Translations under genes and position numbers: made by a program | Part shown: positions 16,104 to 25,261 of the stretch, piece after piece | Layout: each line of letters begins with the position of its first letter | Position numbering within the stretch: position 1 is the first letter of the stretch | The notes under the pieces: generated by a model | Told to the model about the DNA's origin: nothing | The model's input: the letters and a program-made list of their open reading frames with translations, nothing else | The model's database searches: none | Source of the DNA: Candidatus Melainabacteria bacterium | GTDB taxonomy: Bacteria; Cyanobacteriota; Vampirovibrionia; Obscuribacterales; Obscuribacteraceae | Assembly (NCBI GenBank): GCA_013288645.1 | Contig: JABDBL010000014.1 | Location: forward strand, 1 to 59,362 | Length of the DNA stretch: 59,362 nucleotides | Direction: 5' to 3'

Positions 16104-17693
16104 CTAAGCTACGACATTTTGTTTTGCTGCAGATCTTTGTTCCTCTTCTCTTAATAAGTAGAGCTCTAAACTATCAGCTAAAGCCTTGTAACTGGCATCT
16201 ATTATATTTTCCGAACAGCCTACGGTGTACCAACGTTCTTCCTGACAAATGGCTTCAATAGTTACCCGCGTTGTAGCTCCTGTAGCACTAGCCGGATCCA
16301 AGATTCTTACCTTATAATCACCTAAACGGACATTAGCCAAATGCGGATAAGAGGGAATAAGAGCCTTTCTTAAAGCTTTATCTAAAGCATTTACTGGGCC
16401 ATGTCCTTCAGAAGCGGTGTGGAATATTTCTCCTTTGATTTTTACTTTTACTGTGGCTTCCGCGGTCATATCTGAATTTGTGTGGTCTGAAACAATTACA
16501 GACATGCTCAGTAATTCAAACGGTGCATTGTAATCACTGTTGCTACGCCGCAACATTAACTCAATAGTGCCTTCCGCATTTTCAAATTGATAACCTTTGC
16601 TTTCCATATATTTAATTTGTTGCAAAACAGCCTTTTCGTTGCCACTGCTTTCGATACCAAGGCGGGAAGCTAACATTCTTACATTGCTTAGTCCAGAAAG
16701 CTCGGATACCACAAATTGTCGTTGATTACCCACTAATTTGGGATCTATATGCTCGTAACTAGAAGCAATTTTTTCTACTGCAGCTACATGCAAACCTCCT
16801 TTATGAGCAAAAGCAGAAGATCCTACATAAGGTGCATTGGAGTCAGGAGCCAAGTTGGCTATTTCAGCGACAGTACGGGACAGTTCGGTAAGTTTGCGCA
16901 AACTGCTCGGCGGCACACATTGGAAATCTAGTTTGATTTGTAAATTAGGTACAATTGAAACTAAATTAGCATTGCCGCATCGCTCACCGTAGCCATTAAC
17001 TGTACATTGAACCTGACGAGCACCGGCTGCTACAGCGGCTAAAGAATTTGCTACTGCTAACTCGCCATCATTATGGCAGTGGATGCCGATATTAAATGAG
17101 CCTTGAGAATGGACTTGTGTAACGACATTGCTAATTTGATCTGGCAATGAAGCTCCATTGGTATCACAGAGAACAACCCAGTCTGCTCCGGCGTTTGTTG
17201 CAGCTGAAATTGCTTGCATCGCATATTCTGGGTTGGTTCTAAAACTGTCAAAAAAGTGTTCTGCATCAAATATCACTTCTTTGTTGTGTTCTTTGAGGAA
17301 AACTATGCTTTCAGCAATCATTTTTAGATTTTCTTCTAAAGTAGTTTGTAGGACATCTTTCACATGCATGTCCCAAGATTTTCCTACTAATGTAACGACC
17401 GAGGTGTTTGCGGCTAGCAGCGCCTTTAGATTTGCATCGTCTTTTGTTCTCGAATTAACCCGGCGCGTACTACCAAAGGCTACTATGCGAGCGTGTTTTA
17501 GCGAGTTATTTTTCATTCGACGAAAGTATTCCATATCTTTCGGATTGGAACCGGGCCAACCTCCCTCGATGTATGTTACACCGAAAGTGTCAAGCATGGC
17601 TGTAATTTTTAGCTTGTCTTCTAAAGAAAAGCTAACTCCTTTACGCTGTGAGCCATCTCGCAAAGTCGTATCATATAGAAAGACAGACTTCAT
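16104..17693 (-). CDS. cimA: (R)-Citramalate synthase
   Basis: Condenses pyruvate and acetyl-CoA to (R)-citramalate, giving 2-oxobutyrate for isoleucine without threonine deaminase. 529 aa, DRE-TIM metallolyase family. The N-terminus YDTTLRDGSQRKGVSFSLED and EGGWPGSNPKDMEYFRR are typical of CimA and differ from LeuA (which has GFPSASP). HCHNDGELAVANSLAA carries the metal ligands, and FAHKGGLHVAAV follows. The C-terminal regulatory domain, the usual site of isoleucine feedback, is present (VKVKIKGEIFHTASEGHGPVNALDKAL). The ATG lies inside the end of ilvN (23-base overlap) with a GGAG ribosome site within ilvN. Confidence 0.93.
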   Translation of the reverse strand: MKSVFLYDTTLRDGSQRKGVSFSLEDKLKITAMLDTFGVTYIEGGWPGSNPKDMEYFRRMKNNSLKHARIVAFGSTRRVNSRTKDDANLKALLAANTSVVTLVGKSWDMHVKDVLQTTLEENLKMIAESIVFLKEHNKEVIFDAEHFFDSFRTNPEYAMQAISAATNAGADWVVLCDTNGASLPDQISNVVTQVHSQGSFNIGIHCHNDGELAVANSLAAVAAGARQVQCTVNGYGERCGNANLVSIVPNLQIKLDFQCVPPSSLRKLTELSRTVAEIANLAPDSNAPYVGSSAFAHKGGLHVAAVEKIASSYEHIDPKLVGNQRQFVVSELSGLSNVRMLASRLGIESSGNEKAVLQQIKYMESKGYQFENAEGTIELMLRRSNSDYNAPFELLSMSVIVSDHTNSDMTAEATVKVKIKGEIFHTASEGHGPVNALDKALRKALIPSYPHLANVRLGDYKVRILDPASATGATTRVTIEAICQEERWYTVGCSENIIDASYKALADSLELYLLREEEQRSAAKQNVVA

Positions 17694-18003
17694 TTTGCTC
17701 TCCTAATTTGGTAATTACAGTTTCAATTGTGGATGATACGCCATAAGCTTGACTCGACTCGTCTTTTACATCTAAGGCAAATACATTTATCCTTTGCACA
17801 TCATATAGCTTGGCTAGTTGTTTCATTATTGATTCGGCATTCATTTTGCTTTCTACTGTAATTTTTGCCTCTATATTTGAACAATCTCTGGTGCAGCTAG
17901 CATTTATTGCTTGTATGTTTAAACTTCGCTGTCTTAACCTACCGAGTATGCGTTCGAGCACACCTTCAGTATTTTTCATGGTTATTTCCAAAGTGAATCT
18001 CAT
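17671..18003 (-). CDS. ilvN: Acetolactate synthase, small (ACT) subunit
   Basis: Regulatory subunit of acetohydroxyacid synthase. The N-terminal ACT domain (MRFTLEITMKNTEGVLERILG, RLRQRSLNIQAINAS) binds the end product valine or a relative and is needed for full activity of IlvB. Only about 110 aa, so it is the short IlvN/IlvM type without the C-terminal domain of IlvH (about 160 aa). I start at the ATG that overlaps the ilvB stop (ATGA). Its tail overlaps cimA by 23 bases, so ilvB-ilvN-cimA are translationally linked. Confidence 0.88.
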   Translation of the reverse strand: MRFTLEITMKNTEGVLERILGRLRQRSLNIQAINASCTRDCSNIEAKITVESKMNAESIMKQLAKLYDVQRINVFALDVKDESSQAYGVSSTIETVITKLGEQNEVCLSI

Positions 18004-19655
18004 TGTGCGTTCGCCTCCATCATTTGACAATTTGGTTTACCAGGTGGAACTAATGGCCATACATTTTCTCTTGGATCTATTACAACATGAACAAATAAAG
18101 GTCCGTGTGTGTTATTTATCTTACCGATCGCTTCTTGCATATTATTATCGTGTTCTAGTCTAAATGCAGGTATACCGAAAGCTTGGGCAACTTTTACAAA
18201 GTCTGGATTGTCAGACAAATCAACTTCGCTATATCTTTCTTGGAAGAACAATTCTTGCCATTGCCGCACCATTCCTAATGCTTGATTATCAAAAACCACC
18301 ACTTTGATAGGAATGTTATAGCGTTTTATTGTAGCTAATTCTTGTATGTTCATCATTATTGATCCGTCACCACTAATGGTTATAACTGTTGCATCCGGAC
18401 TGGCAAGTTGAGCGCCTATGGCTGCAGGCATTCCATAGCCCATGGCTCCTAATCCACCGCTAGTTAGATGATGCTGCGCATTTTTGAATTGGTAATGTTG
18501 AGCCACCCACATCTGATGTTGTCCGACATCGCAAGTGATAATGGTATTTTTGTGAGCTTGATTGCTGAGGGTTTTAATAAATTTAGGTGCGTAGATTCCT
18601 TGAGTGGGCGCATCATAATGCCAAGCAAATTCCTCTTTGCGAGCCAAACATAATTCTTGCCAGTCTTTGCAGTCTGGTTTAACATGCAAAGATCTAAGCG
18701 CTAATTTAAGATCGCCAAGAATTGCGCATTGCACGGCTCGTAATTTGCCTACTTCAGCTGGATCAATGTCCATATGAATAACCTTAGCATCGGGAGCAAA
18801 TTTTGCTAGCATGCCGGTGGCACGATCGTCAAAACGCACTCCAATGCCAATTAACAAATCACACTCTTGTACAGCTAGATTAGCTGCTTTTGTGCCATGC
18901 ATACCCAGCATACCCAGATTTAAATTGTGCTGACCGGGAATAGATCCTAAGCCTTGTAACGTGGTCACAGCCGGGATGCCTGTTGTTTCAGCAAATGCTT
19001 GCAACTCTGCACTGGCTTGTGCGATGCGCACACCCCCGCCTGCATATATCAAAGGCTTATGACTTTGCTCTATCATTTCTTTGGCAGTTTCAATACTTGC
19101 TGCATCGAAGCAAGGCAATGAAATCGGCTTAGCTGGTCGTAGATTTTTTTCTTTTACTTTGGCATTAGCGATATCTTTGGGAAAGTCTATTAACACCGGT
19201 CCTGGCCGTCCGCTACGTGCGATCTCAAAAGCATCTTTAACCGTTTGTTGAATTTCTTCAGCATCACGAATTAAAAAGCTGTGTTTGACGACAGGCATAG
19301 AAATGCCGTAGATATCAACTTCTTGAAAGGCGTCGGTTCCTATGAGGGCTGTTGCTACTTGCCCAGTAATTGCTACTATGGGAATGGAATCTGCATATGC
19401 ATTAGCAATTCCAGTAATTAGATTGGTAGCTCCTGGTCCCGATGTAGCTAAACAAACTCCCACTTTGCCAGTTACTCTAGCATAAGCGTCAGCAGCAAAA
19501 GCGGCTGCCTGTTCGTGTCGAACTAGAATGTGCTTCAATTTACTATCAACAAGAGCATCGTAAACAGGCATAATGGCGCCGCCAGGGTAACCAAAGATAG
19601 TATCAACCCCTTCATCCTCGATAGTTTTAACTAGAATGGTAGCGCCGTTCATCAC
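18000..19655 (-). CDS. ilvB: Acetolactate synthase, large (catalytic) subunit
   Basis: ThDP-dependent acetohydroxyacid synthase, 551 aa. Makes acetolactate (valine/leucine) and acetohydroxybutyrate (isoleucine). Blocks: TIFGYPGGAIMPVYDAL, the activating Glu in LVRHEQAAAFAADAYAR, CLATSGPGATNLITGIANA, the FAD/linker region, and the ThDP-Mg motif SGDGSIMMNIQELATIKRYN ending in VVFDN. No sign of truncation. It follows ilvC by 6 bases and its stop overlaps the ilvN start. Confidence 0.95.
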   Translation of the reverse strand: MMNGATILVKTIEDEGVDTIFGYPGGAIMPVYDALVDSKLKHILVRHEQAAAFAADAYARVTGKVGVCLATSGPGATNLITGIANAYADSIPIVAITGQVATALIGTDAFQEVDIYGISMPVVKHSFLIRDAEEIQQTVKDAFEIARSGRPGPVLIDFPKDIANAKVKEKNLRPAKPISLPCFDAASIETAKEMIEQSHKPLIYAGGGVRIAQASAELQAFAETTGIPAVTTLQGLGSIPGQHNLNLGMLGMHGTKAANLAVQECDLLIGIGVRFDDRATGMLAKFAPDAKVIHMDIDPAEVGKLRAVQCAILGDLKLALRSLHVKPDCKDWQELCLARKEEFAWHYDAPTQGIYAPKFIKTLSNQAHKNTIITCDVGQHQMWVAQHYQFKNAQHHLTSGGLGAMGYGMPAAIGAQLASPDATVITISGDGSIMMNIQELATIKRYNIPIKVVVFDNQALGMVRQWQELFFQERYSEVDLSDNPDFVKVAQAFGIPAFRLEHDNNMQEAIGKINNTHGPLFVHVVIDPRENVWPLVPPGKPNCQMMEANAQ

Positions 19656-19661
19656 ATTACC

Positions 19662-20696
19662 CTATTGGTGTTTTGATCCCACTAGCTCTTTAGCCGGTTT
19701 AGCTTGCTCTTTTATCCAGGACATATTTGCTCTGAGCTCTTTGCCTAGTTTTTCAATCGGGTGATTAAAGTCACGATCGAGCATGGCTTTATAATTTTTG
19801 CTGCCGGTTTTATTTTCCTCAATCCATTCTTGAGCAAACTTGCCATTACGGATTTCGGTGAGAACTTCTTTCATCCTTGCCCTAGTGCTAGCATCAACTA
19901 TGCGGGCACCGCGTGTAAGGTCGCCATATTTAGCTGTGTCACTGATAAATTCGTGCATTTTTGTTATACCACCTTCATATATAAGATCGACAATTAGCTT
20001 CAATTCATGCAAGCACTCGAAATATGCAACTTCTGGTTGATAACCTGCTTCAACAAGGGTTTCCCAACCAGCAATAATCAATTCGGTAGCTCCCCCACAA
20101 AGAACCGCTTGCTCGCCAAAAAGATCTGTTTCGGTTTCTTCAGCAAATGTGGTTTCAATGATGCCACCGCGAGTGCCACCAATAGCATGTCCGTAAGCAA
20201 TAGCTCTTTCCAGCGCAGTACCAGAAGCGTCTTGATAGATAGCTACTAAACAAGGTACGCCTTTACCTTCCTCATATTGACGCCGAACGAGAGCGCCTGG
20301 ACCTTTAGGGGCTATCATAATTATGTCAATATTTTTATCTGGTTTTATTTCGCCAAAATGTACGTTAAAACCATGAGCAAATAAAACCGCAGCGCCAGCT
20401 TTCAAATTAGGTGCTACTGCTTGCTTGTACAATTCTGCTTGTGTCATATCGGGAGTTAAAATAGCTACCATGTCGGCAACTTTAACGGCAGCTGCTGGTT
20501 CAACGGGTTGCCAGTCATCTTGTTTAGCTTGCTGCCATGTCTTACCTTGTGGACGCAATCCTAAAACAACGTTTACTCCACTGTCGCGTAAATTATTAGC
20601 ATGAGCTTTACCCTGGCTGCCGTAACCAAGTACAGCGACAGTTTTACCCTGAAATGCATTTGTGTTAGCATCATTTTCCCAATATATTTTGGTCAT
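19662..20696 (-). CDS. ilvC: Ketol-acid reductoisomerase, class I
   Basis: Mg- and NADPH-dependent isomerisation and reduction of acetolactate and acetohydroxybutyrate. 344 aa, class I (short) form. The Rossmann motif is [21 protein letters not shown]. The GLRPQGKTW loop that follows contacts the NADPH phosphate. [24 protein letters not shown] and the C-terminal knotted domain with metal ligands ([40 protein letters not shown]) are complete. The ribosome site GGGAG lies about 6 bases before the ATG. Behind ilvD lies a 149-base gap with a hairpin. Confidence 0.95.
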   Translation of the reverse strand: MTKIYWENDANTNAFQGKTVAVLGYGSQGKAHANNLRDSGVNVVLGLRPQGKTWQQAKQDDWQPVEPAAAVKVADMVAILTPDMTQAELYKQAVAPNLKAGAAVLFAHGFNVHFGEIKPDKNIDIIMIAPKGPGALVRRQYEEGKGVPCLVAIYQDASGTALERAIAYGHAIGGTRGGIIETTFAEETETDLFGEQAVLCGGATELIIAGWETLVEAGYQPEVAYFECLHELKLIVDLIYEGGITKMHEFISDTAKYGDLTRGARIVDASTRARMKEVLTEIRNGKFAQEWIEENKTGSKNYKAMLDRDFNHPIEKLGKELRANMSWIKEQAKPAKELVGSKHQ

Positions 20697-20845
20697 TATT
20701 CACTCCCTTTTTAAACGCTTCGTCGCTCTCATTCTTTGGCTCCTCCGCGCTCTCCCCGCTTCGCTCCCACCGCCTATTGCTTACTTCCTGCGGCGTAACT
20801 CATACGCCTTGTGCTACGTTACAACTTCTGACTAATCTTCTATTT
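20697..20845 (-). other. ilvD-ilvC spacer with hairpin and purine-rich, GC-rich stretch
   Basis: On the minus strand, GGCGTA tgagt TACGCC forms a hairpin, followed by a purine-rich stretch with recurring GAGCGA-GAAGCG words that is richer in G than the rest of the operon. It has no T-tract, so it is not an obvious terminator; an RNA-processing or pausing element is possible. No gene is seen here. Confidence 0.4.
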
Positions 20846-22531
20846 TTAACGACTAGAAACTTTTTCTTTGGATCTAATTTTGGTTTGGAGAAATTGTCCT
20901 GTTACTGCTCCTTCTGATGCTGACGAAACTGTTTGAACGTATTTCGCAAAAACTCCCGAATGATAAATTGGTTCTGGTGCTTGCCAAACTCGTTTGTCTA
21001 ATGGTGCTTTAATATCAATGATTCGTTTTTCGACATCGATTGTAATTATGTCCCCATTTTCAATTAAGGCTATTGGCCCGCAAGCAGCTGCCTCCGGGGC
21101 TACGTGTCCAATGACTAGACCGTGAGAAGCACCGCTAAAGCGGCCGTCTGTAATAAGCGCTACTGAGTCAGCGATACCAGCACCCACTAAAGCACCGGTT
21201 ATGGCAAGCATTTCAGGCATGCCCGGAGCCCCCTTAGGTCCTACGTAACGAATGACGATGGCGTCACCTGCTTTAATATCACCATCTTTGATAGCTTGGA
21301 ATGTTGATTCTTCAGAGTTAAATATACGAGCAGGACCTTGAAATTCTTTGCGTTTGTGTCCTGAAAGTTTAACCACGCAACCTTCGGGGGCCAAACTGCC
21401 TTTTAATATAGCGATGCCACCAGTCTTCTTTACTGGATTAGAAAGTGGACGTATAACTTTTTGTCCAGATTTCTCTGTGGCCGTTTTTGCTTCTTTGAAT
21501 AAAGAAAGTCCTGTTACCGTAAGTGAATCACTAATATAGCTACCGTCCATAAGACGCTTAGCCAGGACTCTTAAGCCACCTGCTTGATGTATATCCGATG
21601 CAACAAATTGGCCACCTGGTTTAAGGTCAGCTAAGGTTGGTGTGCGTGAAAAAATGCGATCGAAATCTTCTAAATTAATCTGCGCTCCTGCTTCACGGGC
21701 AATGGCTAATAAATGGAGTACTGCATTGGTTGAGCCACCAGTAGCGGCAACTGAGGCAATAGCATTTTCCAATGATTCTTTAGTGAGAATTTGGTGTGGG
21801 CGTATATTTTCTCGCCACAATTTCATCACAAGTTTGCCGCATAAAATAGCCGCTTCTGATTTTTGCTGATCTAATGCAGGTATCTCGTTGACTCCCATGG
21901 GAGAAATGCCCATGAAAGTGGCTGCTGTTGACATTGTGTTGGCAGTAAACTGACCGCCGCAGGCGCCGGCGCCTGGACAGGCATTATTTTCTAGTTGCAA
22001 AAGGTCTTCTGGTGTCATACGTCCAGCTAGGCAAGCCCCGACACCTTCAAATACTTCTTGGATGGTGACATCTTTGCCTTGAAATTGGCCGGGCATGATT
22101 GAGCCACCATAGAGCATTAAGGAAGGCAAATTTAATCGGGCCAAAGCCATAATTGTGCCCGGTATTGTTTTATCGCAACCGGAAAGAGCAATCACGCCAT
22201 CAAACATATGACCACGCACACATAATTCGATTGAATCGGCAATAACTTCGCGGGAGACAAGTGAGGCTTTCATGCCTTCAGTACCCATTGAAATACCATC
22301 GGATATTACGATAGTGTTAAATTCAAGTGGTGTACCACCGGCTAGTTTGACTCCCTCTTTCACTTTTTCAGCAAGGGTTCGCAAATGAAAATTACAAGGC
22401 CCAACCTCGGTCCATGTGTTGGCAATTGCGATTAAAGGTTTTTCTAAATCTTCATTAGAAAGTCCTATGGCTTTAAGCATCGCCCTTGCCGGTGCTCTAT
22501 GGGGTCCTTTTTTTATTGCATCACTAAACAA
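20846..22531 (-). CDS. ilvD: Dihydroxy-acid dehydratase
   Basis: Fe-S dehydratase giving the 2-oxo acids of valine and isoleucine, 561 aa. Cluster-binding Cys blocks are [11 protein letters not shown] and [39 protein letters not shown] and [13 protein letters not shown] follow the family pattern. The start is TTG with GGAGAG about 7 bases upstream. It is the first gene behind the leader/attenuator region, so its expression and that of everything downstream should depend on read-through there. Confidence 0.94.
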   Translation of the reverse strand: MFSDAIKKGPHRAPARAMLKAIGLSNEDLEKPLIAIANTWTEVGPCNFHLRTLAEKVKEGVKLAGGTPLEFNTIVISDGISMGTEGMKASLVSREVIADSIELCVRGHMFDGVIALSGCDKTIPGTIMALARLNLPSLMLYGGSIMPGQFQGKDVTIQEVFEGVGACLAGRMTPEDLLQLENNACPGAGACGGQFTANTMSTAATFMGISPMGVNEIPALDQQKSEAAILCGKLVMKLWRENIRPHQILTKESLENAIASVAATGGSTNAVLHLLAIAREAGAQINLEDFDRIFSRTPTLADLKPGGQFVASDIHQAGGLRVLAKRLMDGSYISDSLTVTGLSLFKEAKTATEKSGQKVIRPLSNPVKKTGGIAILKGSLAPEGCVVKLSGHKRKEFQGPARIFNSEESTFQAIKDGDIKAGDAIVIRYVGPKGAPGMPEMLAITGALVGAGIADSVALITDGRFSGASHGLVIGHVAPEAAACGPIALIENGDIITIDVEKRIIDIKAPLDKRVWQAPEPIYHSGVFAKYVQTVSSASEGAVTGQFLQTKIRSKEKVSSR

Positions 22532-22572
22532 TTTGTTCTCTCCATGATAAATCCAAAAAACTATTCGAAAGC

Positions 22573-22607
22573 AAAACCCCCGCTCTTCTAGAATGGTGCG
22601 GGGGTTT
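22573..22607 (-). terminator. Attenuator (terminator) hairpin before ilvD
   Basis: On the minus strand AAACCCCCGC (22607-22598), loop of 14, GCGGGGGTTT (22583-22574), then TTTGCTTTC. This is a 10-bp GC-rich stem with a short U-run. It lies about 40 bases before the ilvD start. Its 5' arm can instead pair with an upstream segment, which makes it an attenuator and not a simple end of leuA. Confidence 0.8.
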
Positions 22608-22742
22608 ATAGACTTAGCTTATTAGTGTTTAATAGGCAAGCGACCCGCACCCGGAGCGTAAAATAACGACCAGGAGGATGACACTAAGTATTGCCAATGT
22701 ATTTAAATGCACTTTATTACCAAAAGATGGTGGCGTTCTTAC

Positions 22743-22778
22743 TTAGTTAAGGATTGATAATATGGAAATATTCAACAT
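22743..22778 (-). CDS. ilv-leu operon leader peptide (MLNISILSILN)
   Basis: An 11-codon frame: ATG TTG AAT ATT TCC ATA, then TTA TCA ATC CTT AAC TAA. Six of eleven residues are Leu (3) or Ile (3), using three different codons for each, as expected for a peptide that senses charged tRNA-Leu and tRNA-Ile. It begins about 18 bases after the predicted transcription start. No clear Shine-Dalgarno sequence is seen, which is a weak point. Position between promoter and attenuator hairpin, and the stop codon inside a switch segment, support it. Confidence 0.7.
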   Translation of the reverse strand: MLNISILSILN

Positions 22779-22802
22779 GCCAAGACTAAGTTTAGATAGA
22801 TA

Positions 22803-22830
22803 AGCATACAAGAAGTATATATTTCGTCAA
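22803..22830 (-). promoter_or_regulatory. Promoter of the ilv-leu leader
   Basis: On the minus strand TTGACG (22830-22825), a 16-base spacer and TATGCT (22808-22803). This places the transcription start near 22796, just before the leader peptide. leuA can in addition be transcribed into the region from upstream. Confidence 0.65.
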
Positions 22831-22892
22831 CTCCTTGCGTCTCTAAGCCCTTGTATTTTTAACATCATGAAACAAAGGCCTGTTTTCTGTGG

Positions 22893-24530
22893 TCAAAGCT
22901 TTAATGCCTTTTCTTTAATTGGCGAAATGGAAAAATGCTTATCTATATAAGCTTTATTAACAGCATCGAGCAGTGCATTAATGGCTGATATTTTTATGTC
23001 TCGATCTTTACCTGTACCTGCGTATTGTTTATTCTGTTCGTCCAATATAAGTATGCGTGAAATGCTATGAGCGTCTATGCCCACATTTTCTGATTTGCTT
23101 TCATGGTGAATGACTTTTATAGGACCAAACTTTTTCTGAATTAAGTTTGTAGCCGCTGTTAAAGCAGAGTCGGGTCCTAGCAGTTCTTCTTCGAAAGTCC
23201 CTTGGTCCTTAAAGAATCTGCCATGTAGTATTACTTTTGCACTGTTAGCACTTTTTAAATAATCAATTCGGTCTATTTTTATTGGTTTTCGATATTCAAG
23301 ATAACATTGAATTAATTCTTCGTCAGTAATGCCCTTGCGACGTTGATGATAATAATCCTTTATATACTGGGCTATTTCGGACTTTTCTGAGTCCTCACAA
23401 ACATAACCAAAGCTCTGAATAATTGACTGTGCGTGGTTGCTGCCGCTCATCGGTCCAAATAAAAAACTTATTTCTTTGCCGATTTCCTTAGGATCGAAAG
23501 GTTGATAAGCAAGCGGATTTTTTAAAATAGCATTTGTATGTCCACCGGAAGAGTGCTTAGCTGCATTATCACCACTTACAGGTGAATGTGGCTGTCTCAC
23601 GAGCATATTTTTGCCCACGAAGTCAGAGATTGCTTGTAATTTCTCAGTGGCTATGGTTGTGTAAAAAGGTTTTTGTTCTTCTGCTTGTGAGCCAAATTGT
23701 TTTATGAGCATAATGCATTGCTCTAAGGCAGCGTTGCCGGCTCTTTCGCCTATGCCATTTATGCATCCTTCGATCTGTCGGGCGGGACCATGAAAAACAG
23801 CATTGATAGAGTTTTGAACGGCCAACCCATAGTCATTATGGCAATGCACCGACCATAAAATTTCACGATCAGGGAATTCCTTCTCGATAATTTTTGCATG
23901 TTGCTTCATTTTTTCTACAAAATAATCTTTGCCCTGCAGTTGGCATGCACCACCTATAGTATCGGGGCAATTGATTATGGTAGCTCCTGCTTGAACTGCT
24001 GCTCTAAATAATTCTGTTGTGAAATCAAAATGTTCGCGCATACGAGAATAACCTTCTGGGCTAAACTCAACCTCACAGCCAGCTTCGGTAGCCATTTTGG
24101 TAAATCTATAAAGATCGGCTACCAGCTGTTTTTTGTTGTCTGCCAGTGGTCCCAATGATATTGGCATTAAATCTGGATCAACGGGTAAATAAACATGCAG
24201 ACGTGCTAATTTTAATGGAATTAAAGGCATTAGTGATTCGATGGTGCGGATAATTTGTGCCTCTCGCATTTGACAAAGAGCAGCTATTATAGGTTTATGG
24301 GGGAAATGCTTTGCTTCTTGAGCTATGGCCTGCACAATATCAAAATCAACTGGACTAGCGGACGGAAAACCGGCTTCTAAAACATCAACGCGTAATTCAC
24401 TGGCAAGACGGGCATACTCCATATTTTGCTCAAAGCTCATGCCAGCTCCAGGGCACTGTTGGCCATCCCTTAAGGTAGTGTCGAATACCTTAACGCGGTT
24501 ATCTTTAGTATTTATCTTATTGGCGGTCAT
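22893..24530 (-). CDS. leuA: 2-Isopropylmalate synthase
   Basis: Condenses 2-oxoisovalerate with acetyl-CoA, the committed step to leucine. 545 aa. The N-terminus VFDTTLRDGQQCPGAGMSFEQ and EAGFPSASPVDF are typical of LeuA, in contrast to CimA elsewhere in the operon. HCHNDYGLAVQNSINAV supplies metal-binding His residues, and GCINGIGERAGNAALEQ follows. The C-terminal regulatory domain (from about residue 430; AGTGKDRDIKISAINALLDAVNKAY) is present, so feedback by leucine is likely. It is set apart from ilvD by the 361-base attenuator region and has its own promoter. Confidence 0.93.
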   Translation of the reverse strand: MTANKINTKDNRVKVFDTTLRDGQQCPGAGMSFEQNMEYARLASELRVDVLEAGFPSASPVDFDIVQAIAQEAKHFPHKPIIAALCQMREAQIIRTIESLMPLIPLKLARLHVYLPVDPDLMPISLGPLADNKKQLVADLYRFTKMATEAGCEVEFSPEGYSRMREHFDFTTELFRAAVQAGATIINCPDTIGGACQLQGKDYFVEKMKQHAKIIEKEFPDREILWSVHCHNDYGLAVQNSINAVFHGPARQIEGCINGIGERAGNAALEQCIMLIKQFGSQAEEQKPFYTTIATEKLQAISDFVGKNMLVRQPHSPVSGDNAAKHSSGGHTNAILKNPLAYQPFDPKEIGKEISFLFGPMSGSNHAQSIIQSFGYVCEDSEKSEIAQYIKDYYHQRRKGITDEELIQCYLEYRKPIKIDRIDYLKSANSAKVILHGRFFKDQGTFEEELLGPDSALTAATNLIQKKFGPIKVIHHESKSENVGIDAHSISRILILDEQNKQYAGTGKDRDIKISAINALLDAVNKAYIDKHFSISPIKEKALKL

Positions 24531-24560
24531 CTTCTTATACTATACATATGCCTAATTACT

Positions 24561-24569
24561 ATGATAGCA
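24561..24569 (-). promoter_or_regulatory. Extended -10 promoter before leuA
   Basis: On the minus strand TGCTATCAT, followed by AGTAATTAG, about 31 bases before the leuA ATG. The same block occurs before leuC. No leader peptide rich in Leu was found here, so leuA itself does not appear to be attenuated. Confidence 0.5.
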
Positions 24570-24622
24570 AATGGTTCTTGAATTGATGGCAGCATTAAGA
24601 TGAGCAAGCTCTAGAGTTGGTT

Positions 24623-25069
24623 TTAGCTATTCTTAAGTTCTTCAGTTACGATTTGGCGGACCAAATTGCCGTCAGCTTGTCCTTTCAGCTGAGGCATGAT
24701 TACTTTCATTATACTGCCCTGGTTACGCTCTCCTTGGGCTATATTGGAGATAATGGTTTTTACTATTTGGCGAATCTCAGTTTCTGATTTTTGAGCTGGG
24801 AGATATTTAGTCAAAATATCTCTTTCTTTAGTTTCTTTGTCGATCAAGTCAGTCCGATTAGCCTTTGAATACTCAGAAATAGAGTCGTTTCTTTGTTTCA
24901 CTTGCTTTTGCAGAACGGCAAGCATTTCTTCAATTGATAGCTCTGCTCCAGTTTCCACTTTTTTATAGGTAAAAGCGGACACAATGGAGCGTAAGGTATC
25001 AATCAGGACTTGGTCCCTGGCTCTCATAGCTTCTTTGAGATCAGCAGAAATTTGTTCTTTAATATTCAT
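24623..25069 (-). CDS. GatB/YqeY domain protein
   Basis: 148-aa YqeY-type protein, a soluble all-helical protein related to the tail domain of GatB (the amidotransferase that makes Gln-tRNA). Typical blocks are MNIKEQISADLKEAMRARD, IDTLRSIVSAFTYKKVE, VLQKQVKQRNDSISEYSKANR and YLPAQKSETEIRQIV. Free-standing YqeY proteins may bind tRNA but their role is not settled. It is transcribed toward leuA, with 92 bases between; the leuA promoter in that gap suggests separate control. Confidence 0.9.
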   Translation of the reverse strand: MNIKEQISADLKEAMRARDQVLIDTLRSIVSAFTYKKVETGAELSIEEMLAVLQKQVKQRNDSISEYSKANRTDLIDKETKERDILTKYLPAQKSETEIRQIVKTIISNIAQGERNQGSIMKVIMPQLKGQADGNLVRQIVTEELKNS

Positions 25070-25261
25070 TATTTCACTATGCTTCTGGCGGGCTATCTAT
25101 TTTTAACTTTGTACCATAATAGTTTAACTAAACTGGCATTTATGGGGCAAGGACTTGTATGTTTAAGTTTGTTTTTAAAATGAAGTGCTTATAATCAGAT
25201 TACAAGTGGAGTGATCTATACTGCCAGGGTAGATTAAGTAAGTTTATTAAATCCCAAATTT

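Larger units (their letters stand above)
22573..22808 (-). promoter_or_regulatory. Leader-peptide attenuator region of the ilv-leu operon
   Basis: In order on the minus strand: promoter; segment 1 ACTTAGT (22791-22785); the leader peptide; segment 2 ACTAAGT (22747-22741) over its stop codon; segment 3 ACTTAGT (22689-22683); antiterminator arm GGTGCGGG (22651-22644); segment 4 CTAAGT (22617-22612); terminator hairpin. Segments 1:2, 2:3 and 3:4 are mutually exclusive pairings of 6-7 bp. GGTGCGGG is exactly complementary to CCCGCACC (22602-22595) in the 5' arm of the terminator. Model: a ribosome stalled at Leu/Ile codons covers segment 1, 2 pairs with 3, the antiterminator arm captures the terminator arm, and ilvD is transcribed. 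The elements are seen; the mechanism is inferred. Confidence 0.72.

Noticed and set aside
22831-22868. Short frame MMLKIQGLRDARS after leuA as the leader peptide
   Set aside because: It lies upstream of the TTGACG/TATGCT promoter, has few Leu/Ile codons and no role in the alternative pairings.
22532-22892. T-box riboswitch before ilvD
   Set aside because: A hairpin terminator before an amino acid operon suggested a T-box, but no conserved T-box sequence (UGGNACC-type) or Specifier-loop layout is present. A leader peptide with Leu/Ile codons fits better.
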